A DNA stretch of 64,000 nt, taken from NCBI RefSeq assembly GCF_014647195.1, contig NZ_BMOS01000019.1, positions 1 to 64,000 on the forward strand. The letters are read 5' to 3'. The notes under the pieces were generated by a model. That model saw only the letters and a program-made list of their open reading frames with translations. It ran no database searches and was not told where the DNA came from. Origin of the DNA: Oceanobacillus indicireducens. GTDB lineage: Bacteria; Bacillota; Bacilli; Bacillales; Amphibacillaceae. The position numbers and the translations under genes were made by a program. This document shows, in pieces, positions 45,001-53,482 of this stretch (the stretch's first letter is position 1; each line of letters opens with the position of its first letter).

Positions 45001-46712
45001 TAAAAGTTGATACGGTTGCCCCAACATTAACCGCAACACTTAAAGATGACCGTGCGACACTACATGCAGCAGATGAATTGTCTGGTGTCTCCCATATCGA
45101 AGTCATTGTCGATGGTGATGTAGTAGACACAATCGCGGCTGACGTGAGTGAGTATACATTTGATAAACTATCGAAAGACAACCGGGTAACATTTGTAGCG
45201 GTAGACTACGCTGGTAATGAAACAGCAGTCGATGTTTCAACTGGAACAGACGAGGATATTCCAAATATCTATGTGGAAACGCCAGAAACATTTGAAGCGT
45301 TCAACACAAACGAAATCCGTATTGCCGGTACAGTGGAAGATAAATCAGAGATTGTTGAATTTACGATTTCTGGTAAGGATGTCGAATTAACGAAGGAATC
45401 CAAAGGAGTTTACAGCTTCGATACGGTTCAAGAGTTTGAAGATGGTGCGAACAAGCTTAAAGTCTACGCGAAGGATGAATTCGGTAATGAAGCTTCCTTA
45501 TCCAACAGTAGAACATTCTATGTCGACACAACTCCTGCAGTAATTAACGTTACGGCACCAGGACATGTGAAGCATGATGTTACCTCTGTTGAAATAGATA
45601 TCAATGTAAAAGATAACGCAGAAGGTCTTCGTCTCTACTTAGAGGACAGTGAAATTGCCTACTATGAAGAGACTGGCTATGATATGGTAGCGATTGATAA
45701 GACAGAAAGCGTTGAAGTTTCTTTAGAGCCTGGTCAGAATACGTTTGCAGTGAAAGCCGTCGACCTTGCCGGGAACGAAACGGTGGAAAAAGTGAAGATC
45801 TACCGTGCAACATCAGCAGACGATGAAGCGGTATCCCGTCTTTACGGAGATTCTCGTTACAAGACTGCAGTTGAATTGAGTAAAGATGGCTGGGATTCCG
45901 CGGATACTGTTGTCCTTGCACGTGGGGATGACTTTGCTGATGCCCTTGCAGGTGTACCACTTGCCCATAAATTCGATGCACCGTTACTATTAACACAAAC
46001 AGATCGTTATACACCTGTAACGAAAGAGGAAATCGAACGCCTCGGCGCATCCACTGTTTACTTACTAGGCGGTGTCGGAGCGATCGATAAAAAAGTCGAA
46101 AGTGAACTAAAAGCACAAGGAATTGAAGTAATCCGGGTATCCGGAGATTCCCGTGATAAGACAGCTGCAGAAATTGCAACGATTGTGACAGACGGTGAAG
46201 CAGTGGACGAAGTAGTCCTTGTGAACGGCTATAACTTCCCAGATGCTGTTTCCATTGCAGCATACGCAGCTGAAGAAGGAATGCCAATCCTCTTAACTCA
46301 GGATGCAAGACTTCCAGAAGCTACGCAAGCCGCCTTATATGACTTGAAAGCAACTGAAACGCTTGTCATCGGTGGTAAGACAGCAATCAATGACAATGTA
46401 CTGAAACAAGTACCGAAAGCTAACCGTGTATCTGGCGCGGACCGATTTGCCACATCGGTTGAAATCGCGAAACACTTTGACTTGGATACAAAAGAATATT
46501 ACGTCACTACTGGAATGGAGTTCCCTGACGCACTTGCAGCAGCAGCAATTGCAGCAAAAGACGATACTGGAGTAATTCTAGTAGGAAAATACGTCCATGA
46601 TTACATGGAAGACTTCATCACAGACAAAGATCTCGAAATCCTTACAATCGTCGGAGGTCAATCCGCAGTAAGCGACGACATCTTTAATGAATTAAAACGT
46701 CTTATCGACTAA
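42093..46712 (+). CDS. Large secreted subtilase (Vpr-like, PA domain) with three CWB2 repeats
   Basis: A 1539-residue exported protease with a signal peptide ending at about residue 27 (ITFVAA). An I9-like propeptide spans about 35-155. The S8 triad is Asp194 (VIDSGADPNH), His260 (MHGMHVSG) and Ser583 (SGTSMAAPHVAGG); a protease-associated (PA) domain is inserted between His and Ser (about 425-540), as in Vpr and lactocepins. Downstream are Fn3-like/beta-sandwich domains (about 660-1240), including a FlgD-like segment (NLAISPNGDNSHDEI) and Ig-like repeats (DLAGNET). Three CWB2 repeats start at about 1249 (RLYGDSRYKTAVELS). TTG 42093 behind AAAGGGGAGG. The architecture resembles lactococcal/streptococcal cell-envelope proteinases but with CWB2 instead of an LPXTG anchor. 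Confidence 0.92.
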   Translation: MRKLKKSLILFAAFLLVFSNITFVAATPSSITTKEITKELERADKISKDELQEQFSPDDEVRVIVEVDGDPAILAATAKGKKFSDLSESEKVDLQSKNIAKQDKVKQTLNKEKVGVDYKQSFATVFNGFSGIVTFKDIEKIEKVSGVKKVTISTEYKRPEAEPEMKYSKEIVEAQKTWDEYGYDGEGMIVGVIDSGADPNHRDFILSDDTEAALSESQVKEYISKHDLPGRYFNEKVPYGYNYMDENDVIQDKGAGASMHGMHVSGTVLANGDEDNGGLKGVAPEAQLLTMKVFGNDPNMGSTWGDIYIKAIDDALVLGADVINMSLGSVASFVDPENPEQDAIRNAVENGILFSISAGNSAHLGNGFFNPYVSNPDIGVVGAPGLTYESLQVAALENSHMDMDALNFNYGDKEGLAPYLSASSVHPNDLEGTFEIEYVGIGDEEGFAGKDLTGKFAFAVRGNAFAETAFNAQDAGAEGVIVYNHSDGWVSMQSDPKITIPQLFMAKTDGEELKAALDAGENVTISFNEETKTVVNELADSMSDFTSWGLTPNLDFKPEITAPGGNILSTLENDEYGTMSGTSMAAPHVAGGSALILERVDELFDLEGAERVQMAKNILMNTAKPVSDKGEFNEDFGDGEIPYSPRRQGAGIMQLHAAASTPVVVTEKNTGEAKVALKEVDNEFSFTLVARNTSNQAVSYDVSANLQTDLQIFGLLGNAHYTGALDELEAVEIVDADVTINKGNTSVSIPANGMIQVNVDVDLSNAKALTVTDDGDVDYVAPNEIFPNGYFVEGFVTFANEAYPELSVPFVGFNGDWNAAPILDEFVYDGKDSFYEQAGFVYDDNNGSYNYLGIDPTTDEGSVENLAISPNGDNSHDEIIPVLSFLRNAKSIEYRVLDSDGNKLRTILTDKNITKNYYDGGRGPAFYLNPQAAWDGTVKNKVVADGEYIIEIAATIDYEGKDAQVVQVPVKVDTVAPTLTATLKDDRATLHAADELSGVSHIEVIVDGDVVDTIAADVSEYTFDKLSKDNRVTFVAVDYAGNETAVDVSTGTDEDIPNIYVETPETFEAFNTNEIRIAGTVEDKSEIVEFTISGKDVELTKESKGVYSFDTVQEFEDGANKLKVYAKDEFGNEASLSNSRTFYVDTTPAVINVTAPGHVKHDVTSVEIDINVKDNAEGLRLYLEDSEIAYYEETGYDMVAIDKTESVEVSLEPGQNTFAVKAVDLAGNETVEKVKIYRATSADDEAVSRLYGDSRYKTAVELSKDGWDSADTVVLARGDDFADALAGVPLAHKFDAPLLLTQTDRYTPVTKEEIERLGASTVYLLGGVGAIDKKVESELKAQGIEVIRVSGDSRDKTAAEIATIVTDGEAVDEVVLVNGYNFPDAVSIAAYAAEEGMPILLTQDARLPEATQAALYDLKATETLVIGGKTAINDNVLKQVPKANRVSGADRFATSVEIAKHFDLDTKEYYVTTGMEFPDALAAAAIAAKDDTGVILVGKYVHDYMEDFITDKDLEILTIVGGQSAVSDDIFNELKRLID

Positions 46713-46729
46713 TCCATGAACGCAATCCA

Positions 46730-46767
46730 AATCTTCTCCGGCCCTAAAAAGCTGGAGAAGATTTTTT
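46730..46767 (+). terminator. Intrinsic terminator after the large subtilase gene
   Basis: AATCTTCTCC / GGAGAAGATT stem with a 13-nt loop, followed by TTTTTTG. Confidence 0.92.
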
Positions 46768-46774
46768 GTGGGAC

Positions 46775-46833
46775 GGGAGACTGGGGTCAGAGCATTTGTC
46801 CCAGTGGGACAAATGCTCTGACCCCAGTCTCCC
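46775..46833. repeat. 28-nt hairpin repeat cluster B: two units head-to-head as a perfect 28-bp palindrome
   Basis: GGGAGACTGGGGTCAGAGCA... (46775-46802) is exactly inverted at 46806-46833 around AGT. Each arm is one 28-nt repeat unit, with GGGAGACTG replacing GGGACATTG at the outer end in both arms. It follows a terminator and precedes the amidase gene by 166 bp. Confidence 0.9.
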
Positions 46834-46999
46834 ACCAAAAGTATCCATTATAACTAACAAATTCTGTTTATTTTTGGTATGATAGACTTAAACTGCCAAT
46901 CTATCGAACTAGAAAGCGTATAATGAATGAAATAAATAAGCATTAATGCATGGGTCTTAGTTGGTGGAAAACTTTAAGGTAAAATAATAGGAGGGAACT

Positions 47000-48739
47000 A
47001 TGAAGAAGAAGCTACATCTGCTCGCTGTTTATGCACTCATCCTGATGTTGTTAATTCCTGCACCTTTCGCTGTCCAAGCGGAAACAGGTGCAACAGAAGA
47101 AGGGGAAGAAGAGACTCGGGAGGAAGTGTACAACGCACACGGCATTAAGAAAGGCACCATCATCTACGGAGAAGACATCAGTGAACTCCCGGAAGAAGAA
47201 TTGCAGTACATACCAGAAGGCTGGCGGGCCGGTGAATTCGAAGAGCCGCACGGAGAAATTGATGAAGATTATGAACCAGAGGGAACCAAAGGCAAGCTGC
47301 AAAGCACGTATCCTGACGTCAATAGCTATATCGCGAATATGGAGCATGCCCAAATCGAATATCAGCACAAGCAACAATTTCCTCGTTTTCCTTATCGTTA
47401 TGGTGTAGGTAGACCAGAGGGGGTTGTCGCCCACGATACAGGGAACCCGAACAACGACAAGATTGAAAACGAAATTGCTTTTATGGAACGGAATTATAAA
47501 AACGCATTTGTTCATGCCTTTGTCGACCATAACCGGATTATTGAAATCCATCCACCAGACTACGGAGCATGGGGAGCAGGACGATATGGGAACCAGCGCT
47601 TCATCCATGTGGAATTAACCAACTTACGCAATTTTGATGACTTCGCAAAGTCGATCAATAACTATGCCTACTATATCGCAACACTTCTGAAAAACTATGA
47701 TTTAGGAGTGACAAGCGCTGAATTAAGCGGGAAAGGGACGCTTTGGTCACACTTGGCCGTGTCGAATCATCTCGGGGGAACAAGCTCGCCTGACCCACAT
47801 AAGTATTTTGAGAAGTGGGGTTATAGTTGGCAGGAATTTACACAACTTGTTACACAGAAATACGATGAGCTAGATGTTAAGAGAATCTCTGGCAGCAGCA
47901 GATATAAAACTGCAGCAAAAGTAAGCCAGACTGGTTGGGATCGCTCGAATACTGTCGTTCTAGCTCGCGGTGATGAATATGCCGACGCACTAGCAGGCGT
48001 TCCGCTCGCTGCAAAGCATGACGCACCATTACTCTTAAGCCAATCGAATAAATTAACAAAAGTGACGAAAGACGAAATTAATCGTCTCAATGCCAAAACG
48101 GTTTATATCCTTGGTGGGGAAAGTGCCCTGGATAAAACAGTCGAAAACGAACTGAAGAAACTTGGCGTCACTGTAAAACGAATTAGCGGTTCAACCCGAA
48201 TTGAAACAGCAACCGCAATCGCAAAGGAAATCGGCGGGAAAAAAGCAGTTATTGTAAATGGCTATAACTTCCCAGATGCTCTATCTGTTGCAGGCTATGC
48301 CGGTCAACTTGGCATGCCGATCCTACTTACACAGTCAGAGCGCTTGCCGGCAAAAACGGAACAAGCTCTCGCAAACTATTCCGAGACGATTGTCGTTGGT
48401 GGTAAAGGGGCTGTATCGAAAGAAGTCCTAAACAAGCTGCCAAAACCAACACGAATCGACGGGAATACCCGTTATGCAACAACCGCAGCAGTAGCAAGAC
48501 ATTTTAATTTGAATACGAAAGAATATTATATCGCAACTGGAACGGATTACCCAGATGCGCTCTCCAGTGCGGCCTTAGCTGCGAAAAATAAAACTGGGGT
48601 TCTACTCGTAAATAAAGGAGTACCTTGGCAAGTTCGTGAAGTATTGAAAGATCATAAGATTGAAGATGTCACGATTATCGGTGGACCAGCAAGTGTCGCA
48701 CCAGGTGTACAGCGAAAACTCGCAGAATATATCAATTAA
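47000..48739 (+). CDS. Secreted N-acetylmuramoyl-L-alanine amidase (amidase_2) with three CWB2 repeats
   Basis: A 579-residue exported protein with a signal peptide ending at about residue 28 (PFAVQA). An acidic region (30-110) precedes an amidase_2/PGRP-type zinc domain (about 130-285): GVVAHDTGNPNNDKIENEI (first His ligand near residue 144), HAFVDHNRIIEIHPPDYGAWGAG, FIHVELTN and the DPHKYFEKWGYSW end with a further His. Three CWB2 repeats run from about 294 (RISGSSRYKTAAKVS) to the end. It would cleave the bond between MurNAc and L-Ala while held on the wall polymer. TAGGAGGG ribosome site, ATG 47000. It is the last of the six CWB2 proteins and converges with the LCP gene. Confidence 0.92.
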   Translation: MKKKLHLLAVYALILMLLIPAPFAVQAETGATEEGEEETREEVYNAHGIKKGTIIYGEDISELPEEELQYIPEGWRAGEFEEPHGEIDEDYEPEGTKGKLQSTYPDVNSYIANMEHAQIEYQHKQQFPRFPYRYGVGRPEGVVAHDTGNPNNDKIENEIAFMERNYKNAFVHAFVDHNRIIEIHPPDYGAWGAGRYGNQRFIHVELTNLRNFDDFAKSINNYAYYIATLLKNYDLGVTSAELSGKGTLWSHLAVSNHLGGTSSPDPHKYFEKWGYSWQEFTQLVTQKYDELDVKRISGSSRYKTAAKVSQTGWDRSNTVVLARGDEYADALAGVPLAAKHDAPLLLSQSNKLTKVTKDEINRLNAKTVYILGGESALDKTVENELKKLGVTVKRISGSTRIETATAIAKEIGGKKAVIVNGYNFPDALSVAGYAGQLGMPILLTQSERLPAKTEQALANYSETIVVGGKGAVSKEVLNKLPKPTRIDGNTRYATTAAVARHFNLNTKEYYIATGTDYPDALSSAALAAKNKTGVLLVNKGVPWQVREVLKDHKIEDVTIIGGPASVAPGVQRKLAEYIN

Positions 48740-48779
48740 AAAAAGAGAGTCGGATGAAATATCATCTGACTCTCTTTTA
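48738..48779. terminator. Bidirectional intrinsic terminator
   Basis: AAAAGAGAGTCGGATGA / CATCTGACTCTCTTTT with a 5-nt loop, flanked by A- and T-runs, between two convergent genes. Confidence 0.92.
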
Positions 48780-48784
48780 CATTT

Positions 48785-49822
48785 TTATTCATAACCAGAT
48801 ACTTGCTCATAACTACTATTAACTGGCTCTTCTACTTGTTCATCTTGATCTTCACGTGATGCAATCTCCAAGTGATCCTTCAACTCCGCCTGAATCTCAT
48901 ATAATGAATCTTCATCTGGAATCTGGTAACTTACCCCATTAATCTTGGTTGGGTACGTTTTGACATTTAGCTTTTCAATATTGCTCGTACTAAAGCCGGC
49001 ATATTGTTTGGCAAAGCCGAGTCCTTCCCCAATTTTAAGGTTCGTTTCTACATTGTTACCAATCTCTTGTACAAGATCATCGACTTTTGTAATCGTACCT
49101 ACGGATAGAGCTTTATCGATAATCGATTCGATCACTTCTTGCTGACGTTCGTTTCTGCCGATATCGCCACGTGGGTCTTCATATCGCATACGTGCATAAG
49201 CAAGGGCATATCTACCATCCAGCTGCATTTCTCCTTCATAGAATTGAAGTTTCTCTGCTTTACGGTCATCACTATTTTGCTGGAAATCAAACGGTACATC
49301 GACCGTGATTCCGCCAAGAATATCTATTATATTTTTAAAAGCGTCAAAGTTTACTGTTGCATAGTAATCAATCGGGATGCCTAGGAAGTTCTCAACGGTA
49401 TCAATCGTCATTGTCTTCCCGCCGAATGCGTGGGCATGGTTGATCTTATCTTCATAGCCACGGCCAACGATTTCCACCATTGTGTCACGCGGAATACTGA
49501 CGAGTTTCAGCTTCTCATCATTTGGATTGAACGTTGCTACGATTAATGTATCGGTCCGGCCTAAATCTCCTTCCGACTGATAATCCTCGATACCCATTAA
49601 TAAAATGGAAACGGGATCATTACTAATCGAAACCGCTTCTTCACGCAGCTCCGATTTCTCTCTCCCAAGGTCATCATAGGATTCACTAGCAGCTTGCATC
49701 GTTTGTACTGCCAGATATCCACCGAAACCAACAATTCCTAGAAACAACAGCAAAACGATGAAAAGAAATACACGTAAACGTCTGACTTTTTTCTTTTTTC
49801 TTCTGACTACTCGTTTCCCCAT
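48785..49822 (-). CDS. LCP (LytR-CpsA-Psr) family wall polymer ligase 1
   Basis: A 345-residue type II membrane protein with a highly basic N-terminus (MGKRVVRRKKKKVRRLR) and one transmembrane helix. The LCP domain (about 70-250) is marked by SILLMGIEDYQSEGDLGRTDTLIVATFNP, KLVSIPRDTMVEI, INHAHAFGG, VNFDAFKNIIDILGGI and YARMRYEDPRGDIGRNERQQ, where the conserved Arg/Asp residues bind the polyprenyl pyrophosphate. LCP enzymes transfer lipid-linked teichoic acids or other polymers to peptidoglycan. The C-terminal ~90 residues end in an acidic tail. A second LCP gene lies 213 bp upstream on the same strand. Confidence 0.93.
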   Translation of the reverse strand: MGKRVVRRKKKKVRRLRVFLFIVLLLFLGIVGFGGYLAVQTMQAASESYDDLGREKSELREEAVSISNDPVSILLMGIEDYQSEGDLGRTDTLIVATFNPNDEKLKLVSIPRDTMVEIVGRGYEDKINHAHAFGGKTMTIDTVENFLGIPIDYYATVNFDAFKNIIDILGGITVDVPFDFQQNSDDRKAEKLQFYEGEMQLDGRYALAYARMRYEDPRGDIGRNERQQEVIESIIDKALSVGTITKVDDLVQEIGNNVETNLKIGEGLGFAKQYAGFSTSNIEKLNVKTYPTKINGVSYQIPDEDSLYEIQAELKDHLEIASREDQDEQVEEPVNSSYEQVSGYE

Positions 49823-50035
49823 GGTTTATACTCCTTTTAATGGTTATCCTCATTATTATAAATTCATTCTCGGAACATTGCAATCTTAATTTTTGGTAAT
49901 ACGCCCACTTCTTTCAATAGACTCGTTTATATTTACTTGCAAACCACTCTCTATTATAGACGAAATAAACCTATAAAAGGTTACAATATGGATACAAATT
50001 TCTTAGTTTCATAGAAAAAGTGTAATAAAATTGTA

Positions 50036-51034
50036 TTAATATGGAGATTGGAACGTTTCTTCGACAAATGGCTCCAGATCAAGATGTCTTCGCAGCATTT
50101 CTTGGATTTCCTGTCTACTTTCTTCATCGACTTGGAAGTACCAGACGCCGTCATCCATGTAATCGCCAATGCCGTCTAGATTTAATGTGTCGACCTTAAT
50201 ATCACCATCTAACGCGTAGGAGAAAAATCCGCGAATTTCCGGCATTTTCAGGTTTGTACTCATATTTTTTCCAACTGCTGTCATTACGTCATCGAGCTTC
50301 AATAGGGAAGAGGTAGATAGCACTTCATCGGCAATTGTCATAAGGATTTCCTGTTGCCTTCTGCCGCGCTGAAGATCACTGTCATGTTTCCGTGTACGTG
50401 CTAGCGCCAGTGTCTCTTCACCATCCAAATGCTGATAACCTGGATAGAGGTGAATCGAATCCCGTTTGTTCCCTGAGTTCGGTTCTGAGATTTCATAAGG
50501 CACGTTATACCAAATTCCGTCAATCGCTTCCACAAGATCAACAAAGGCATTGAAATTCACCCGGACATAATAATCAACCGGAACATTTAAAAATTCCTCG
50601 ACTGTTTCCACCGTTGCCCGGGCCCCGCCGAACGCATGGGCATGGTTAATTTTGGTGGAATAGCCGACCTCCGGGATATAAACATACGAATCCCGCGGGA
50701 TACTAAGGAGCTTCACGGTGTTCGAATCTTTATTGAACGTCGCAAGCAGGAGCGCATCCGACCGGCTCTTGTTATTCTCTATTTCCTCACCGCTATCGAC
50801 CCCGATGAACAGAATCGATACATGATCATCGACTGGATCGACATCTTTCGTTCTGAGGGTAGATTTTTCATTCTCTCGCCCAATATCCTCGTGAGCATCG
50901 GAGACAAGATTATTTGCTTCATTATATAAATAAGCTGCATAACCGACTATGGCGGTAAATGCGAGGCCGACAATTACAAGTAACGTAATGATGATTTTCT
51001 TTTTTCTGCTCAATGTTTTGACCCCTTTTGACAT
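50036..51034 (-). CDS. LCP (LytR-CpsA-Psr) family wall polymer ligase 2
   Basis: A 332-residue type II membrane protein: basic start, transmembrane helix (IIITLLVIVGLAFTAIVGYA), then the LCP domain with VSILFIGVDSGEEIENNKSRSD, LLSIPRDSYVYIPEVG, KINHAHAFGGARATVETVEE, VDYYVRVNFNAFVDLVEAI and LALARTRKHDSDLQRGRRQQEI. Same predicted reaction as the neighbouring LCP protein. The pair is followed on the other strand by mnaA, a precursor-supply gene for ManNAc/ManNAcA-containing polymers, so both ligases plausibly attach that polymer. Confidence 0.93.
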   Translation of the reverse strand: MSKGVKTLSRKKKIIITLLVIVGLAFTAIVGYAAYLYNEANNLVSDAHEDIGRENEKSTLRTKDVDPVDDHVSILFIGVDSGEEIENNKSRSDALLLATFNKDSNTVKLLSIPRDSYVYIPEVGYSTKINHAHAFGGARATVETVEEFLNVPVDYYVRVNFNAFVDLVEAIDGIWYNVPYEISEPNSGNKRDSIHLYPGYQHLDGEETLALARTRKHDSDLQRGRRQQEILMTIADEVLSTSSLLKLDDVMTAVGKNMSTNLKMPEIRGFFSYALDGDIKVDTLNLDGIGDYMDDGVWYFQVDEESRQEIQEMLRRHLDLEPFVEETFQSPY

Positions 51035-51249
51035 TCTTCTTCTAGTTTAACGCGAATCAGCCTACTGTCATAGTCTAAAATCGGATTTCTTCTATTATTA
51101 TGCATGATTTTTTCGCTTTTCATCCGAGGCTGGATCTGGAAACTTTCTCGAAAGTGTTGAGTTTCTTCTTATGTTTAAGGTATGATTGATTTGTTGTAAA
51201 GAGTAATAATACTATATACAAGAAAAGATAATAATTGGAGTGACATATA

Positions 51250-52365
51250 ATGACGAAACCAATACGAGTAATGACGATTTTCGGTACGAGGCCGGAAGCA
51301 ATCAAGATGGCCCCCCTCGTACTAGAACTTAAAAAACGTCCAGAAGAATTTGAAGCGATTGTAACCGTGACCGCTCAGCACCGGGAAATGCTGGACCAAG
51401 TACTAGAAATTTTCGGAATCACACCAGATTTCGACTTAAACATTATGAAGAAACAACAATCCCTCGCACAAATCACGACACGTGCGTTGGAAGGATTAGA
51501 TGAAGTGATGAAGAAGACACAGCCGGATATCGTACTCGTTCATGGTGACACGAGCACAACATTCGTAGCTGGACTTGCTGCATTCTATAACCAGATTGCA
51601 GTTGGACACGTTGAAGCGGGCCTCCGTACATGGGATAAATACTCCCCGTACCCGGAAGAAATGAACCGTCAGTTAACAGGTGTCATGGCTGATCTGCATT
51701 TCTCACCGACAGAAAAATCAAAGCAGAACCTACTCAATGAAAATAAACCAGAAGATGCGATTTCTGTTACAGGGAACACAGCGATTGACGCATTGAAAAC
51801 AACCGTTGATGAAAATTATTCCCACCCGATCTTGGATGAGATTGGTGACCGTCGTCTAGTATTGATGACTGCACACCGCCGGGAAAACCTAGGTGAGAAC
51901 ATGCACCAAATGTTCCGTGCCATCAAGCGTCTGGTTGAGACCCATGATGATATTCATGTTGTCTACCCGGTACACTTGAACCCAGTCGTTCAAGAAACAG
52001 CAAACGAAATTCTTGGAAATGACGACCGCATCCAATTAATCGAGCCACTTGATGTTGTCGATTTCCATAACTTCGCAGCTCGTTCATACTTAATCTTAAC
52101 CGACTCAGGAGGGGTGCAAGAAGAAGCACCATCACTCGGAGTACCAGTTCTTGTATTACGCGATACAACAGAGCGCCCAGAAGGAATCGAAGCAGGAACA
52201 TTGAAATTAGCTGGAACAGAAGAAGAAAATATCTTCCAATTGGCGAACGAATTGTTATCAGATGAAGCAGCACATGAGAAAATGGCTAAAGCCTCAAACC
52301 CGTACGGTGACGGAGAAGCCTCCCGCCGCATTGCAGACGCAATTACCGCCCACTTTAAAAAGTAG
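51250..52365 (+). CDS. mnaA: UDP-N-acetylglucosamine 2-epimerase, non-hydrolysing
   Basis: A 371-residue GT-B-fold epimerase. Motifs: MTIFGTRPEAIKMAPLV, VTAQHREMLDQVL, VHGDTSTTFVAGLAAFY, GHVEAGLRTWDKYSPYPEEMNR, MTAHRRENLGENM, LTDSGGVQEEAPSLGVPVLVLRDTTERPEGIEAG and NPYGDGEASRRI. It converts UDP-GlcNAc to UDP-ManNAc, which the dehydrogenase at 15909-17165 could oxidise to UDP-ManNAcA, or which serves teichoic acid linkage-unit synthesis (TagA). It starts at ATG 51250 behind TTGGAGTGA. Its stop codon is followed after one base by the 28-nt repeat pair, then a terminator. Confidence 0.95.
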   Translation: MTKPIRVMTIFGTRPEAIKMAPLVLELKKRPEEFEAIVTVTAQHREMLDQVLEIFGITPDFDLNIMKKQQSLAQITTRALEGLDEVMKKTQPDIVLVHGDTSTTFVAGLAAFYNQIAVGHVEAGLRTWDKYSPYPEEMNRQLTGVMADLHFSPTEKSKQNLLNENKPEDAISVTGNTAIDALKTTVDENYSHPILDEIGDRRLVLMTAHRRENLGENMHQMFRAIKRLVETHDDIHVVYPVHLNPVVQETANEILGNDDRIQLIEPLDVVDFHNFAARSYLILTDSGGVQEEAPSLGVPVLVLRDTTERPEGIEAGTLKLAGTEEENIFQLANELLSDEAAHEKMAKASNPYGDGEASRRIADAITAHFKK

Positions 52366-52366
52366 C

Positions 52367-52435
52367 GGGACATTGGGGTCAGAGCAACTGTCCCGCATTC
52401 TTGGACTGGGACATTGGGGTCAGAGCAGCTGTCCC
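52367..52435. repeat. 28-nt hairpin repeat cluster C (two direct copies)
   Basis: Copies at 52367-52394 and 52408-52435, both in the orientation GGGACATTGGGGTCAGAGCA...TGTCCC, separated by 13 nt. The first begins directly after the mnaA stop codon. Confidence 0.88.
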
Positions 52436-52488
52436 ACTTTCTCATCCTAATTTCTACACAGAAAAATAAATAATAGATAAGCGTCAAG

Positions 52489-52551
52489 AAGGCCTGTCAG
52501 CACCATTATCAACCATACCTGGGGTTGAGAAGGAACGGACAGGCCTTTTTG
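52489..52551 (+). terminator. Intrinsic terminator after mnaA and repeat cluster C
   Basis: AAGGCCTGTC (52489-52498) pairs with GACAGGCCTT (about 52538-52547), followed by TTTG. The long loop contains its own hairpin (CAACC/GGTTG). Confidence 0.82.
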
Positions 52552-52691
52552 AGCTAATTTTACATGGATTAATGCATCATATGGTAAGAAGATAATCTAA
52601 CTCATTTAAAAAAACTGTCTCACCAGGGAGGACATTATGGGGAAGTTACAACGTGCTCGATATTCATGCCAATAAAAGGAGATGATCGAGA

Positions 52692-53468
52692 ATGAAAGCG
52701 GTGGAAAACTTAAGAAAAAAGATCAGAACAGGAGGATGGGATAGACAGACGACAGGCCAAGTCCCAGGATATACGCAGACGAACCTCGTTATTTTACCGA
52801 AAAAGTATGCTTATGACTTTCTGCTTTTCTGTATGCGTAACCCAAAAACTTGTCCATTAATCGAAGTAACGGATGCTGGATCTCCAGTTCCGAAAAAATC
52901 AGCACCAACTGCGGACTTACGTACAGACCTTCCGAAATATCGCATTTATAAAAATGGAGAACGAACGGAGGAAGTAACAGACATCATAGCTTACTGGCAG
53001 GATGATTTCGTATCATTCTTAATTGGTTGTAGCTTTACATTTGAAAAACCTTTGTTGGAAAGTGGAATTCCGATTCGCTATATAGAGGAAGGTCGTAATG
53101 TTTCGATGTATACGACTAATATTCCGTGTGAATCTGCCGGTATCTTTCAAGGCCCCATGGTTGTCAGCATGCGTCCAATGAAGCCGGAAGAGGCGATTCG
53201 GGCAGTACAAATTACGTCAAGATTCCCATCCGTTCACGGTGCACCTGTCCATATCGGTGATCCCGCACAAATTGGAATCACGGATATAAACAACCCGGAT
53301 TTCGGAGACGCTGTTACGATTCATGAAGGAGAAGTTCCTGTATTCTGGGGTTGCGGGGTCACACCACAGGCGGCCGTAATGGCGAGTAAGCCAGAGCTAA
53401 TGATTACACATGCGCCTGGGCATATGTTTATTACTGATGTAAGGGAAGAGGAACATGCTGTGATTTAG
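52692..53468 (+). CDS. DUF1445 / YcsI-family putative hydro-lyase (D-glutamate cyclase-like)
   Basis: A 258-residue soluble protein of the DUF1445 (YcsI) family. Typical segments are GVxGYTQTNLVILPKKYAYDFLLFCxRNPKxCPL, SFLIGCSFTFEKPLLESGIPIRYIE, NVSMYTTNIPCESAGIFQGPMVVSMRP and GEVPVFWGCGVTPQAAVM...ITHAPGHMFITD. Members related to the mammalian D-glutamate cyclase convert D-glutamate to 5-oxo-D-proline. In Bacillus ycsI sits in the ycsFG-kipIA operon; here the relatives of those genes are 40 kb away (8769-12514). AAAGGAGATGATC precedes ATG 52692. Catalytic role inferred. Confidence 0.85.
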   Translation: MKAVENLRKKIRTGGWDRQTTGQVPGYTQTNLVILPKKYAYDFLLFCMRNPKTCPLIEVTDAGSPVPKKSAPTADLRTDLPKYRIYKNGERTEEVTDIIAYWQDDFVSFLIGCSFTFEKPLLESGIPIRYIEEGRNVSMYTTNIPCESAGIFQGPMVVSMRPMKPEEAIRAVQITSRFPSVHGAPVHIGDPAQIGITDINNPDFGDAVTIHEGEVPVFWGCGVTPQAAVMASKPELMITHAPGHMFITDVREEEHAVI

Positions 53469-53482
53469 GGTGCAGACAGTTC

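Noticed and set aside
45601-46308. 235-codon minus-strand ORF within the large subtilase gene
   Set aside because: It mirrors the CWB2 region of the strongly supported plus-strand gene; long antisense frames are expected from codon bias there.
24435-48739. S-layer (SlpA-like) gene among the CWB2 proteins
   Set aside because: All six have hydrolase, protease or Ig-type domains; none shows a typical abundant S-layer precursor layout.
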